A DNA stretch of 64,000 nucleotides from Butyrivibrio sp. VCD2006 (GCF_000423925.1 NZ_AUIX01000007.1:62001-126000), one strand, 5' to 3'; shown: positions 36,652 through 46,637, counted from the first letter of the stretch. The notes: generated by a model from the sequence alone, not told the origin. Translations and numbers: made by a program.

Positions 36652-38442
36652 ATGCTTATTGTAATAGTTAATTGGATCTATGTGCTGATAACTACATATA
36701 TAATTGGTTTTTCCACTCTTCAGGGAATATCAGGAATCAGTTATATGTTCATATCCAAGGGCAAAAAGAAACTCACTTATAATTACAAATATAGGGAGAG
36801 TACGCTGATTGCCGGATTATTGGTAGTGAACCTTTATGCTGAGTTTTTCAGTATAATCGGAAAGGTTTCTATAGCCGCTAACCTTCTCCTGATATTTACG
36901 TGTGTCCTCCTGTTCTTTGAGTATAAGGACGGTATCGTGGCAAGTCTGTCTGAAGGGATAGGAAGAATGCTCAGCTCACGAAGCCTGTGGCTTTATGTGC
37001 TTATTTTCCTTTTGATGGCCTATGGTACTTCCCATGGGCTTATACATTATGATACAGACCTTTATCATGCACAGGCTATCCGATGGATAGAAGAATATGG
37101 TATGGTCAAAGGACTTGGGAATCTGCATGTAAGACTGGGATATAATAGCGCATCATTTGCGCTTTCTGCTCTATATAGTTTTGCTTTTTTAGGGAAATCC
37201 TTACATACCATGGCGGGCTATTGCGCGCTGCTCCTTGCATGGCAATGTGCAGACCTAAAGAAAATAGCAACAAGAAAGCAGCCAGTATTGTCGGATTTTG
37301 TCAGAGCCTTGGCGATATATTATCTTTTTACGATTTTTGATGAGATGGTATCTCCGGCATCTGATTATTTTATGGCAACATTGGTGCTTTACATCATAAT
37401 TCATTGGCTTGATCTATATGCTGCACATGAGAGAGCGTTTCTGCCGCATGCTCTTCTTGCAGTATGTGCGGTTTACGTCACTACAATAAAATTGTCGGCA
37501 GCGCCCCTTGTTCTTCTTGCGATCTATCCGATTGTCAGAATCATTAGAAGACAGCGCAAGGCAGCCGTTATGCCTATAGTTTTGTGTGTGATTTTCTGTC
37601 TGTTTATTTCGATTCCTTATTTTGTAAGGAACGTGGTAATTACAGGCTGGCTAGTATATCCTTTTACCGGAGTAGATTTGTTTAGCTTTGGGTGGAAGGT
37701 ACCTTTTGAAACTGCTTTAAGTGATGCGCGTGAAATAACTGCATATGGAAGAGGGTTTACCGATGTAGCTATGTATGGGGTTCCCTTTGGAGAATGGTTC
37801 CCTATGTGGTTTTCAGCGCTCTCTAAGTTTAATAAGATGATGCTTATTATGGATTTTGCATGCTTTCCAGTTTTTGTGGGCTGCATCGTCTATTATATTG
37901 TATCTACTGTCACTAAAAAGGGTGAGTCACGCACTGGTGAAAAAATACAAAAAATCTTTCATATGAGTCACAGAAGATCTGTATCGCTTTCGGATTTTCT
38001 GTTCATTGAAGGCATTGTTTATATTGCGCTTTTGTATTTTGTTTTGGCAGCGCCGCTTGTTAGATATGGCTGTATTTATATCTGGCTCCCGGCAGTGATT
38101 TTGGTAGGGCGTTTCCTTATAGTGCTGGATAACAGACTGGACCAGAATCTTAAGGAATATGGTTATAGAATTAGCGTGTGCCTTTTTGCGGCTTTTATGA
38201 TCTTTAAATTTGGAGTATTGGTACGAGATGACGTGCCAAGATTCAGGACTGAGTATCTTGTGGCTCAGCAGAATTACAACAGCTATGAAGTTGAAACAAT
38301 GACCATGGGTAATGAAGTGATCTATTATCCAACGGAAGGTGACAGGACAGGATATGATGCTTTCCCATCCACTCCGAATCCGGATGGTTTTACAATGGCG
38401 GGAGATAATTTTGAGGATGGATTTTTGCCTCCCGGCCGCTAA
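36652..38442 (+). CDS. GT-C-like polytopic membrane protein (LIC_10190-like)
   Basis: 596 residues with about twelve membrane segments. The first large outer loop has HYDTDLYHAQAIRWIEE followed by NLHVRLGYNSASF, an acidic/His loop pattern typical of GT-C membrane glycosyltransferases and of the LIC_10190-type family. It likely transfers a sugar from a polyprenyl carrier on the outer face, or handles the polymer; the donor is unknown. It follows rmlD by 16 nt. Confidence 0.65.
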   Translation: MLIVIVNWIYVLITTYIIGFSTLQGISGISYMFISKGKKKLTYNYKYRESTLIAGLLVVNLYAEFFSIIGKVSIAANLLLIFTCVLLFFEYKDGIVASLSEGIGRMLSSRSLWLYVLIFLLMAYGTSHGLIHYDTDLYHAQAIRWIEEYGMVKGLGNLHVRLGYNSASFALSALYSFAFLGKSLHTMAGYCALLLAWQCADLKKIATRKQPVLSDFVRALAIYYLFTIFDEMVSPASDYFMATLVLYIIIHWLDLYAAHERAFLPHALLAVCAVYVTTIKLSAAPLVLLAIYPIVRIIRRQRKAAVMPIVLCVIFCLFISIPYFVRNVVITGWLVYPFTGVDLFSFGWKVPFETALSDAREITAYGRGFTDVAMYGVPFGEWFPMWFSALSKFNKMMLIMDFACFPVFVGCIVYYIVSTVTKKGESRTGEKIQKIFHMSHRRSVSLSDFLFIEGIVYIALLYFVLAAPLVRYGCIYIWLPAVILVGRFLIVLDNRLDQNLKEYGYRISVCLFAAFMIFKFGVLVRDDVPRFRTEYLVAQQNYNSYEVETMTMGNEVIYYPTEGDRTGYDAFPSTPNPDGFTMAGDNFEDGFLPPGR

Positions 38443-38512
38443 AATGGAAAAAAAGTCTATTATATAGTAAAATAGAGTATTGTAGTTTGATTTTTGATTG
38501 GAGAAACACGTA

Positions 38513-39454
38513 ATGGAAAAGAATGCAAAGATTTTTGTTGCAGGACATCGCGGAATGGTAGGCTCTGCAATAGTTAGAGAGCTTGAAAAACAGGGTTATA
38601 CAAATATTATTACCCGTACTCATAAAGAACTTGATCTTACCAGGCAGGATGCTGTTGAAGATTTTTTTGAAAAAGAGAAGCCTGAGTATGTTTTTCTTGC
38701 GGCCGCAAAGGTTGGAGGAATCGAGGCTAATCAGAGCGCTCTTGCTGATTTTATGTATGAGAATATGATTTTGGAGATGAATGTTATCCATGCGGCATGG
38801 AAGAATGGCTGTAAGAAGCTTGAGTTCCTCGGATCTTCCTGTATTTATCCCAGGATGGCTCCGCAGCCTATGACTGAGAGCTGTCTTCTTACAGGAGAAC
38901 TTGAGAAGACTAATGAAGCTTATGCTCTTGCTAAGATTTCCGGACTCAAATACTGCGAGTTTTTAAATAAGCAGTATGGAACAGATTATATTTCAGTTAT
39001 GCCGACTAATCTGTACGGACCCAATGACAATTATCATCCGACACATTCACATGTTCTTCCTGCTATGATCAGGAAATTTCATGAGGCAAAGGAAGCCGGA
39101 GAAAGCAAGGTTGTATGTTGGGGAGATGGTTCACCCCTTCGTGAGTTTATGTATGTAGATGATCTTGCTGATCTTTGCGTATTCCTTATGAATAATTACA
39201 GTGGTGATGAGACTGTTAACGCAGGAACAGGTAAGGAACTCACAATCAAAGAGCTGGCTGGAATTGTTGCAAAGGTTGTAGGCTTTGAAGGTGAGATCGA
39301 GTGGGATACAACTAAGCCTAACGGAACACCCAGAAAGCTTCTTGATGTATCAAAGGCAGCAGCACTTGGCTGGTCATATAAAACAGAACTTGAGGATGGT
39401 ATTAAACTCGCGTACGAGGACTTCCTTAACAATCCAATGAGAGCGGAGAGATAA
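38513..39454 (+). CDS. fcl: GDP-L-fucose synthase (GDP-4-keto-6-deoxymannose epimerase/reductase)
   Basis: 313 residues. GHRGMVGSAI nucleotide loop, SSCIYP and the catalytic YALAK; the PTNLYGPNDNYHP segment is characteristic of the Fcl/WcaG family. The TTG at 38498 overlaps the ribosome binding site TTGGAGAAA, so the ATG at 38513 is used. It makes GDP-L-fucose from the product of GDP-mannose 4,6-dehydratase, which is not encoded here. It implies fucose in the surface polymer. Confidence 0.94.
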   Translation: MEKNAKIFVAGHRGMVGSAIVRELEKQGYTNIITRTHKELDLTRQDAVEDFFEKEKPEYVFLAAAKVGGIEANQSALADFMYENMILEMNVIHAAWKNGCKKLEFLGSSCIYPRMAPQPMTESCLLTGELEKTNEAYALAKISGLKYCEFLNKQYGTDYISVMPTNLYGPNDNYHPTHSHVLPAMIRKFHEAKEAGESKVVCWGDGSPLREFMYVDDLADLCVFLMNNYSGDETVNAGTGKELTIKELAGIVAKVVGFEGEIEWDTTKPNGTPRKLLDVSKAAALGWSYKTELEDGIKLAYEDFLNNPMRAER

Positions 39455-39456
39455 TC

Positions 39457-40389
39457 ATGAAGCTTATCAGCATAATTGTGCCTTGTTATAATGAAGAGGA
39501 AAATATCAAGGATTTCTATGATGAACTCATGAAGACTGAAGGCTTTTTTAAGGAGAATGATGTTCAGTTTGAGATCATATATGTAAATGATGGCTCAAAG
39601 GACAATACGGTAGCTGAAGTGAAGAAGCTACGCGGCACAGATGAAAGAGTTCACCTTATTAATTTCTCGAGAAATTTTGGAAAAGAAGCAGCAATTTATG
39701 CTGGGCTTCAGAAATCCAAGGGAGATTATGTGGTTATGCTGGATTGCGATCTTCAGGATCCGCCTGCTATGCTTCCGGAGATGTATGGCTATATTGTAAA
39801 TGAAGGCTACGATTCGGTTGCAACAAGGAGAGTCACCAGAAAGGGTGAACCGCCTATCAGGTCTTTCTTTGCCAGAAGATTTTACAGCCTGATCAATAGA
39901 ATGTCCAAGACAGAGATTGTTGACGGGGCAAGAGATTACAGGCTTATGACAAGACAGTTTGTGGATGCCATTCTTTCCATGGAAGAGTACAATCGCTTTT
40001 CCAAGGGCATATTTGGATGGGTTGGATTTAACACAAAATGGCTTGAGTTTGAGAACATTGAGCGAAAAAAAGGCGAAACCAAGTGGTCATTTTGGAAGCT
40101 GTTTTTGTATGCGCTTGACGGAATAATGGCATTTTCTACGGTTCCGCTGGCATTTGCCTCAATACTGGGTGTGGTATTTTGTTTCCTCGCTATAATTCTG
40201 ATTATCGTTACAATAATTAGGAAGACATTATTCGGAGATCCCACAAGTGGTTGGCCGTCATTGGTTTGCATTATTTCTCTGGTTAGCGGAGTGCAGCTTT
40301 TCTGTCTGGGAATAGTAGGCCAGTATCTGAGCAAGACTTACCTTGAGGTTAAGCGCAGACCTATTTATATCGTTAAGGAAGAGCTCTGA
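39457..40389 (+). CDS. GT2 polyprenyl-phosphate glycosyltransferase (GtrB/DPM1-like)
   Basis: 310 residues: GT2 domain with VPCYNEEENI and the metal motif DCDLQDPP, then two C-terminal membrane segments (about 235-290). Such enzymes attach a sugar to undecaprenyl phosphate on the inner membrane face, giving the donor that GT-C enzymes use outside. Two GT-C-like genes (36652, 50401) in the same region fit as users. It starts 2 nt after fcl and overlaps the next gene by 1 nt. Confidence 0.9.
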   Translation: MKLISIIVPCYNEEENIKDFYDELMKTEGFFKENDVQFEIIYVNDGSKDNTVAEVKKLRGTDERVHLINFSRNFGKEAAIYAGLQKSKGDYVVMLDCDLQDPPAMLPEMYGYIVNEGYDSVATRRVTRKGEPPIRSFFARRFYSLINRMSKTEIVDGARDYRLMTRQFVDAILSMEEYNRFSKGIFGWVGFNTKWLEFENIERKKGETKWSFWKLFLYALDGIMAFSTVPLAFASILGVVFCFLAIILIIVTIIRKTLFGDPTSGWPSLVCIISLVSGVQLFCLGIVGQYLSKTYLEVKRRPIYIVKEEL

Positions 40390-41159
40390 TGGAAAAGGAT
40401 CGCAGACTTGGAAACCGGATCAGTATTGTTGTTCCTGTTTATAACGCAGGAAATTTTATATTAGAGACCATTGAGATGGTTAGGCAGCAGACTTACGAGA
40501 ATTTTGAACTGATACTTGTTGATGATGCCTCGACCGATAATAGTGTGGAGCTTATTGAAAAAGCTGCGAAGGATGACAACAGGATAAAGCTTATAAAAAA
40601 AGCGTCAAACACAGGTGCTGCAGCTGCGAGGAATGCAGGCATAAGCGCTGCTACAGGAAGGTATCTGGCTTTTCTTGACGCAGATGATATATGGATAAAG
40701 GACAAGCTTGAAAAGGAGCTGGCCTTTTTGCAGGAAAAGAAAGCGGCATTTGTTTTTACTGCTTATGAATTCGGGGACGAAAATGCAAATCCCACTGGAA
40801 GAGTAGTGTATGTTCCCGAGACATTGACATTTAAGCAGGCACTTTCAAGAACTGTCATTTTTACTTCTACAGTAATGATAGATATGGATGTGGTTCCAAA
40901 GGATAAGATATTTATGCCTGGAATTGAAAGTGAAGATACTGCTACCTGGTGGAATATTCTTAAAGGGGGTACTATTGCCTACGGCCTTGATGAGGTTTTG
41001 GCAATATACAGAAGACCGGGTAAATCACTTTCATCAAATAAGTTTTCGGCAATTAGAAGGATTTGGGGGTTGTATAGGAAAATTGCGGGCCTGTCGCGTA
41101 TAGCTTCTTTGTTCTATTTTGTCGGATGGGCTTTCCGTGCGACTGTTCGCAGGCTGTAA
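40389..41159 (+). CDS. GT2 family glycosyltransferase
   Basis: 256 residues, GT-A fold: VPVYNAGNFI start, DDASTDNS, and metal motif FLDADDIW. No membrane span. Related to the many GT2 enzymes that extend surface polysaccharide repeats with a nucleotide-sugar donor; acceptor and sugar cannot be read. Its ATG overlaps the upstream TGA by one base. Confidence 0.88.
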   Translation: MEKDRRLGNRISIVVPVYNAGNFILETIEMVRQQTYENFELILVDDASTDNSVELIEKAAKDDNRIKLIKKASNTGAAAARNAGISAATGRYLAFLDADDIWIKDKLEKELAFLQEKKAAFVFTAYEFGDENANPTGRVVYVPETLTFKQALSRTVIFTSTVMIDMDVVPKDKIFMPGIESEDTATWWNILKGGTIAYGLDEVLAIYRRPGKSLSSNKFSAIRRIWGLYRKIAGLSRIASLFYFVGWAFRATVRRL

Positions 41160-41169
41160 AGGGAATTGT

Positions 41170-42582
41170 ATGAAACAGATTGAATCTATAAAAAGAGTAT
41201 TTGTATTATGTCTGGGGTTAATGGGACTTGCAATGCAGACCCTTATATATGGTTGGTTCTGGTTTAAAGTTTACTATCCGATAGCAAATGCACCAAGATA
41301 TGCTGACGGATATTTTATCGGCCCCGGATTGCATCTCTATTTCCGTGGACATCTTCTTGTTATAATACTCTATTTTGTTTTAATGCTCTTTTTCTCAAAT
41401 ACCTATGGGGGGCTAAAGATAGGTTATCTGAAGGCTATGGATATTTTCCTTTCTCAGATATTTGCCCTTCTGATGGTAAATGGTATCTCTTATTTTCAAA
41501 TAGCACTTATGAGCAACAGGTTGATACCAATCTATCCGATTTTGGAGATATTGGCAGTACAGCTTATTATTTCATTTCTATGGGCTGTTTTTACGAACTG
41601 GCTTTATCGTGCAATTTTCCCGGCAAGGCAGATGCTGCTTGTCAGTGGAGAATATCCCGTTGATGATATCTTAAGAAAATTCAATTCAAGACAGGATAAA
41701 TACAATATTGTTAAGTGCATGAATATCAGCGAAGGTCTCATGAACATTGAAAGAGAGTGCCTTGAGCGATATGATGCTGTAGTTATTTGGGATATTCCAA
41801 CGAAGGACAGGAATAAACTTCTTAAATTTCTTTATTCCAATTCAATAAGAGTTTATATGATGCCCAAGATCACGGATGTGCTTGTTAAGGGATCAACGCA
41901 GATGCATCTTTTTGATACGCCTGTCCTGCTTCTTCGCGAATATTACTTAAAAGTAGAAGAGAGAGCTATAAAGAGAATGATAGATATAATATGCTCTCTT
42001 ATTCTGATAATCCTGACATCACCTATCATGGTGATAACTGCGATCATTATCAAGATTTCTGATGGCGGACCGGTACTGTACAAACAGGTGCGCTGCACGT
42101 TGAATCAGAAAGAGTTTAAGATCATGAAGTTCAGGAGCATGAGAGTTGACGCGGAAAAGGATGGCGTTGCAAGACTTGCTACCAAAAATGATTCAAGAAT
42201 AACGCCCTTTGGTAAATTCATAAGAGCTTGCAGAATTGATGAACTCCCGCAGTTATTTAATATTTTAAAGGGAGAGATGTCCTTTATAGGTCCAAGACCT
42301 GAGAGACCTGAGATAATCGAACAGTATATGGAAACAATGCCTGAGTTTGCTTTCAGAATGAAGGTTAAGGCGGGTCTTGCAGGCTATGCTCAGGTTTACG
42401 GAAAATATAACACCACACCTTATGACAAGCTAAAGCTTGATCTTGCTTATATTGAGAACTATTCTGTATGGCTTGATTTTAAACTGATGCTGCTTACACT
42501 TAAAATACTTTTCACTCCGGATGCAACAGAGGGAGTGGAGGAGACACAGACAACGGCACTTAAAAATTCGGGTGAAAAATAG
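41170..42582 (+). CDS. Polyprenyl-phosphate sugar-phosphotransferase (WcaJ/WbaP-like priming enzyme)
   Basis: 470 residues: four N-terminal membrane segments, a central soluble Rossmann-like domain (about 150-270), a re-entrant/membrane helix and the C-terminal bacterial sugar transferase domain with KRMIDIICS, KFRSMRVDAE, CRIDELPQLFNIL and SFIGPRPERPE. It starts repeat-unit assembly by moving a sugar-1-phosphate onto undecaprenyl phosphate. The frame opens at TTG 41119 inside the previous gene; the ATG at 41170 with AAAGGGAA is chosen. It overlaps the next gene by 1 nt. Confidence 0.93.
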   Translation: MKQIESIKRVFVLCLGLMGLAMQTLIYGWFWFKVYYPIANAPRYADGYFIGPGLHLYFRGHLLVIILYFVLMLFFSNTYGGLKIGYLKAMDIFLSQIFALLMVNGISYFQIALMSNRLIPIYPILEILAVQLIISFLWAVFTNWLYRAIFPARQMLLVSGEYPVDDILRKFNSRQDKYNIVKCMNISEGLMNIERECLERYDAVVIWDIPTKDRNKLLKFLYSNSIRVYMMPKITDVLVKGSTQMHLFDTPVLLLREYYLKVEERAIKRMIDIICSLILIILTSPIMVITAIIIKISDGGPVLYKQVRCTLNQKEFKIMKFRSMRVDAEKDGVARLATKNDSRITPFGKFIRACRIDELPQLFNILKGEMSFIGPRPERPEIIEQYMETMPEFAFRMKVKAGLAGYAQVYGKYNTTPYDKLKLDLAYIENYSVWLDFKLMLLTLKILFTPDATEGVEETQTTALKNSGEK

Positions 42583-43718
42583 TGGCTGCTAAAAGGGAAA
42601 ACTACGACAACGAAATACTTAATCTTAGAGCGTTTTATCTGACTATTTTAAAGAGAATATGGATACTTCCGATTGCTGCGGTAATAGGCGCAGTTATAGC
42701 GGGAATTATATATTTTCTTGTGACTTGTGTTTATGCACCTGCCAGGAATTATGTGACAGAATCCACTCTATATATTTATTTTGCCTATGATGAAAACAAG
42801 GGCAGTGTAGTTGACTCCTATAATGCGTATACATGGAATCTGCTTGTAAAGACGCAGGATAATACCCTTGGCGGGATCATTGAAAATGATACGGATTACA
42901 ATATTCTTAACGGTATCATGGACAACCTGGATAATGCAGGCTATAAGGATGTTTCCAAAGATGAAGTAATTGCTTCAATAAATGCTGATATCCCTTCTGA
43001 TGTAAGGGTGATGATCTTTACTGTAAAAAACCCTGATAAAGAGCTTTCGGGTGCTATAGCCGATGCTGCCAATGAAGCGCTTAAAACATATGGAAAGAAA
43101 GATACCGCTTTTACAGAGATAAAACTCCTTGGCAGGTCAGATACAAAGCTCGAGGTTTTGACTGACAGAATGGGGGTTGCAGTAGCACTTGGCGCGGTGG
43201 TCGGATTTATTCTTTCCATGATTGCATTGCTTCTAATCAGATCAATGGACGATGAGGTTTACGTTCCGGAGGATGTTGAGAGAAGATATTCGCTTCCGGT
43301 TCTGGGGGTTCTAAGCCCTGCAGATGAGAAAGAGCCTTCATTTTTCAGAAATGAGCTGCTTCTTACATTTAAAGAAAATTTCAAAGCACCTCTTAAGCTT
43401 GCACTTATAAGTGCAGATGACAGAGAGGGTGCGGAAAATGCTGTTAAGGCATCAGACAGACTTAAGGAAGTTATTGGAGAAGGGCTTTTAAATGATATGC
43501 CGGTGTTCTGCGAGATGCCGCTTCCGGGAAATGATAATGATTCCCGCGAGAAGCTTTCGCATGTTGACGGGGCAATAATTGTTATGAGCATGGGAAAGCA
43601 TAATGGTGCAATGACAGAGCATATGATTTCACTTTTAAATAAGCTGAAATGTAAAGTGTATGGCATAGTTATTGTTGATGCTGACATGAAATTCTTAAAC
43701 AGATACCTGGGACTTTGA
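42582..43718 (+). CDS. Wzz-like chain-length protein fused to a degenerate BY-kinase-like domain
   Basis: 378 residues starting with GTG in the preceding stop (TAGTG). Two membrane segments (about 20-45 and 205-225) bracket an extracellular Wzz-type domain. The C-terminal 140 residues follow the order of a bacterial tyrosine kinase domain (PVLGVLSPADEKE, LALISADDREG, VDGAIIVMSMGKHNG, YGIVIVDAD, ending NRYLGL), but the Walker A is absent and there is no Tyr cluster. So it should not bind ATP in the usual way. It probably sets polymer length or export without kinase cycling. Confidence 0.75.
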   Translation: MAAKRENYDNEILNLRAFYLTILKRIWILPIAAVIGAVIAGIIYFLVTCVYAPARNYVTESTLYIYFAYDENKGSVVDSYNAYTWNLLVKTQDNTLGGIIENDTDYNILNGIMDNLDNAGYKDVSKDEVIASINADIPSDVRVMIFTVKNPDKELSGAIADAANEALKTYGKKDTAFTEIKLLGRSDTKLEVLTDRMGVAVALGAVVGFILSMIALLLIRSMDDEVYVPEDVERRYSLPVLGVLSPADEKEPSFFRNELLLTFKENFKAPLKLALISADDREGAENAVKASDRLKEVIGEGLLNDMPVFCEMPLPGNDNDSREKLSHVDGAIIVMSMGKHNGAMTEHMISLLNKLKCKVYGIVIVDADMKFLNRYLGL

Positions 43719-43719
43719 T

Positions 43720-44535
43720 ATGTCGAGAATACAATTGCTTGTGGCTGCCGTTAATCAGGATACGGATGAGCTTCCTAAAAAAATGAATATCCAGTCTGAT
43801 GCTGTTATAGTCAATCAGTGTGACAGGGACAAAGATTATGAGAAGATGGTAGCCGGAAAAGACGGAAGCGAAAACACAATACTCGTTCTGGACAGAAATG
43901 AGAGAGGTGTAGGCGCTTCAAGGAATCTTGGGCTGGATAATGCGGATCACGAATTTTTGCAGTTTATCGACGAGGATATTGTCCTTGATGATGGCTATAC
44001 AAAGCTTGTTGAAAAGGAATTTGATGAGCATCCGGAGGCAGATATGATCACGTTTAACGTGAAAGCGGCTCCGGGTCGTGAAACATATTATAATACCGAT
44101 TTTGGACAGGTTACCTGGAAAAATTATGGAAGATATGCCGCTTATGCAATAATTGCAAGGACAGAGGCGGTAAAGAAGTCAGGAGTAAAGTTTTCGACTC
44201 TCTTTGGAGGCGGTGCCAAGTATAGTAACGGAGAAGATTCACTATTTCTCCATGACTGCCTGAAAAAGGGAATCAGGATATATAGGACAAATGTGGATAT
44301 AGGCCACGAGGTGTCTGAGAGACCTTCAACGTGGTTTAACGGATATAATGAGAAGTTTTTCTTTGACAGAGGTGTTCTGTATCACTTTTTATATGGGGCA
44401 ATGGCGGGTCTCATGAGCCTGAGATTTGTGATAGTTAAGAGGAAGGTTATGTGCCGCGATATACCCATGTGGGAGTGTTACAGGCTGATGAAAAAAGGAA
44501 TCAGGCAGGGTGTGCTTGAGGATGAGGGACTATGA
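43720..44535 (+). CDS. GT2-like glycosyltransferase
   Basis: 271 residues. Starts SRIQLLVAAVNQ, has GVGASRNLGLD and metal motif FIDEDIVLDD, and NGEDSLFLHDC as the acceptor-side acidic loop. A C-terminal hydrophobic patch (about 222-240) may lie on the membrane. The N-terminal strand is unusual for GT2, closest to capsular enzymes of this type. It overlaps the next gene by 4 nt (ATGA). Confidence 0.78.
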   Translation: MSRIQLLVAAVNQDTDELPKKMNIQSDAVIVNQCDRDKDYEKMVAGKDGSENTILVLDRNERGVGASRNLGLDNADHEFLQFIDEDIVLDDGYTKLVEKEFDEHPEADMITFNVKAAPGRETYYNTDFGQVTWKNYGRYAAYAIIARTEAVKKSGVKFSTLFGGGAKYSNGEDSLFLHDCLKKGIRIYRTNVDIGHEVSERPSTWFNGYNEKFFFDRGVLYHFLYGAMAGLMSLRFVIVKRKVMCRDIPMWECYRLMKKGIRQGVLEDEGL

Positions 44536-45695
44536 TCGTTTATCTGACACTTACGATAGTTACCCTTACCATCGCATACAGGATTGTCAGTAAAGATATG
44601 CAGGCTGAGATCCGCGGTGGCGGACAGTACAATTACATATATCGAGGAGTGAGCAGAAGACAGGTGAGAAACGGTATAGGACTTTTCTCACTATTTGTGC
44701 TTTTGACAGGGATTTCTGCCATCAGGCTGAATGTCGGTAATGACTACAGTAATTATGTGGAGTTCATGCATAGAACCTATAGTAATGCCATAGTACCGAC
44801 TGAGCCGGGCTTTAATTACCTTACGAAGTTGATTTATACACTATCGGGCTTTGAAAACTATGTGGCAGTATTTGCCGTATTTGCTGCGGCTACAGTGTTC
44901 TTTTTTCTTGCGGCTATATACAGGCAGACAGAGGATTTTTTCCTGAGCTTCATGATGTTCATGCTCTTAGGGTATTATTTTCAGTCTATCAGTACGGTGA
45001 GATATTATCTGGCTATGGGGGTGGCACTTTATTCCATCCGTTTTTGCTTAAACAGAGACTGGCCCAGATTTATTATATTGATTCTGTGTGGTGCACTTTT
45101 TCATAAATCATTGCTTGTGGTATTGGTGCTATATCCTCTTGCTGCGATGAAATGGAAGAGATGGATGCAGGGTGTGCTTGCGATACTATGCTTTTCCTGC
45201 ATTTTTCTTAAGGATATTTATTTAAAAATTGCACTGCGACTTTATCCTTCATATGAGGGAACGGAGTACCTATCGGGAGGCACGAGTGCAATAAGCATTA
45301 TAAGGTGCGTGGCGGTTCTTGCATTTGCGGCATTTGTTCTTGGCAAGGATATCATCAGGGAAAAGAAAATGAGCTTCTATTTTTATGCGAATCTGGGAGC
45401 GCTTCTAATGTATGTTTTCTGTTCATTTTTGCCAACGATATCGAGAATAGCTTATTATTTCACGGTTACACAGATTTTATATGTGCCTGCGCTTTTACAA
45501 AGGCTCTTAACGGAAGAGGATTATAAGCGCTACAAGGCAGGACGGGTAATGCAGGTAGTAACAATCATGTGCTGCGTACTGTACTTTGCAAAATATATGA
45601 GAGGTGCAGCAGGTGACGGAGTAAGGATTCTTCCATACGAGACATTCTTTTTTCATGAGCTGCCCGCAACACTTTCTGAGAGAGGCTTCGGCTGA
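44532..45695 (+). CDS. EpsG-like polysaccharide polymerase
   Basis: 387 residues, ten or more membrane segments. The loop IRLNVGNDYSNYVEF and the later HKS segment (GALFHKSLLVV) are the marks of the EpsG family, the Wzy-like polymerases of Firmicute exopolysaccharide loci. It probably joins repeat units on the outer face of the membrane. It overlaps the upstream GT2 by 4 nt. The locus also has a second polymerase candidate on the minus strand at 5692. Confidence 0.85.
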   Translation: MIVYLTLTIVTLTIAYRIVSKDMQAEIRGGGQYNYIYRGVSRRQVRNGIGLFSLFVLLTGISAIRLNVGNDYSNYVEFMHRTYSNAIVPTEPGFNYLTKLIYTLSGFENYVAVFAVFAAATVFFFLAAIYRQTEDFFLSFMMFMLLGYYFQSISTVRYYLAMGVALYSIRFCLNRDWPRFIILILCGALFHKSLLVVLVLYPLAAMKWKRWMQGVLAILCFSCIFLKDIYLKIALRLYPSYEGTEYLSGGTSAISIIRCVAVLAFAAFVLGKDIIREKKMSFYFYANLGALLMYVFCSFLPTISRIAYYFTVTQILYVPALLQRLLTEEDYKRYKAGRVMQVVTIMCCVLYFAKYMRGAAGDGVRILPYETFFFHELPATLSERGFG

Positions 45696-45707
45696 CAGAG
45701 GAATGAT

Positions 45708-46580
45708 ATGAAGAGAACTTTTTTCACAATTATTGTAGTTTCATATAATGCCGGTGATGAGCTTATCAAAACTCTTGAGAGCATTAAAATGCAGACATTT
45801 AAAGATGTCTCTATAGTTATTAAGGATGGCGGGTCTACCGACGGATCACTGGTAAAAGCGCGTGAGCTTTTAAAGGATGATGAAAATGCAGGAAAAGCCA
45901 TGATCATTAAGAGTAAAGACCATGGCATTTACGATGCCATGAACATGGCGATAGCTGCATTAAAGGAAGATAGGGGAACAAAAGCTAAGGATACTGAACC
46001 CGGATATATTTATTTCCTTAATTGCGGAGACAATTTTTCAAATGAGCATGTACTGCAAAAGGTGCGTAATAAGATAAAGCTTGATGAAAAGGATTCAGGC
46101 ACTATAGTCCCGACCATATACTATGGAGATATCTATGAGATGAAGACCTCTCAGAGGGTTTCATCAATTCCTAAGATAAATGATTTTGCGTGCTATAGGA
46201 ATGTGCCTTCACATCAGGCATGCTTTTATGATGAGAGACTTATGTACAGATATGCCTTCGATACAGTTTGGAAGGTGAGGGCTGACTACGAGCATTTTCT
46301 TCGCTGCTTCTATATTGAGAAGGCCGAGACAAAATATATGAATTTGCTTATAGCTGATTATGAGGGCGGTGGCTTTTCCGAGACAAGAGAAAACCGCAAG
46401 GTGTCCGAGACGGAAAGACAACAGATAATACATCTTTATCTTCCGAGGAAAATGATAAAGAAGTTTGATCTGATAAGAATGCTGACGCTGGCCCCGATGC
46501 GGACGAAAATAGCAGAGAATCCAGGGACTGCAAAGGCCTATAATGGGATTAAGAGTTTTATTTACAAACATAAGAAGTAA
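45708..46580 (+). CDS. GT2 family glycosyltransferase
   Basis: 290 residues. VVSYNAGDELIKTLES start, KDGGSTDGS, then a metal motif in FLNCGDNFS, where the usual DAD is NCGD, as in WfgS/WcaA-like enzymes. PSHQACFYD is a conserved acceptor-side loop of this subgroup. Soluble, likely adds one sugar of the repeat unit. The next gene is separated by a single repeat end. Confidence 0.85.
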   Translation: MKRTFFTIIVVSYNAGDELIKTLESIKMQTFKDVSIVIKDGGSTDGSLVKARELLKDDENAGKAMIIKSKDHGIYDAMNMAIAALKEDRGTKAKDTEPGYIYFLNCGDNFSNEHVLQKVRNKIKLDEKDSGTIVPTIYYGDIYEMKTSQRVSSIPKINDFACYRNVPSHQACFYDERLMYRYAFDTVWKVRADYEHFLRCFYIEKAETKYMNLLIADYEGGGFSETRENRKVSETERQQIIHLYLPRKMIKKFDLIRMLTLAPMRTKIAENPGTAKAYNGIKSFIYKHKK

Positions 46581-46593
46581 ATATGTTTATTGA

Positions 46594-46637
46594 CCTTTCA
46601 CTTTTGGGAAAGGTGTCAGCGCTGCTGACGGATGAGG
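46594..46637 (+). repeat. Solo right end of the palindromic element family
   Basis: CCTTTC...GAAAGG, then GTCAGC/GCTGAC, then GGATGAGG: the same order as the right ends of the three composite elements. The last bases (GGATGAGG) lie 5 nt before the ATG at 46643 and form its ribosome binding site, so the element has become part of the next gene's translation start. Confidence 0.75.
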
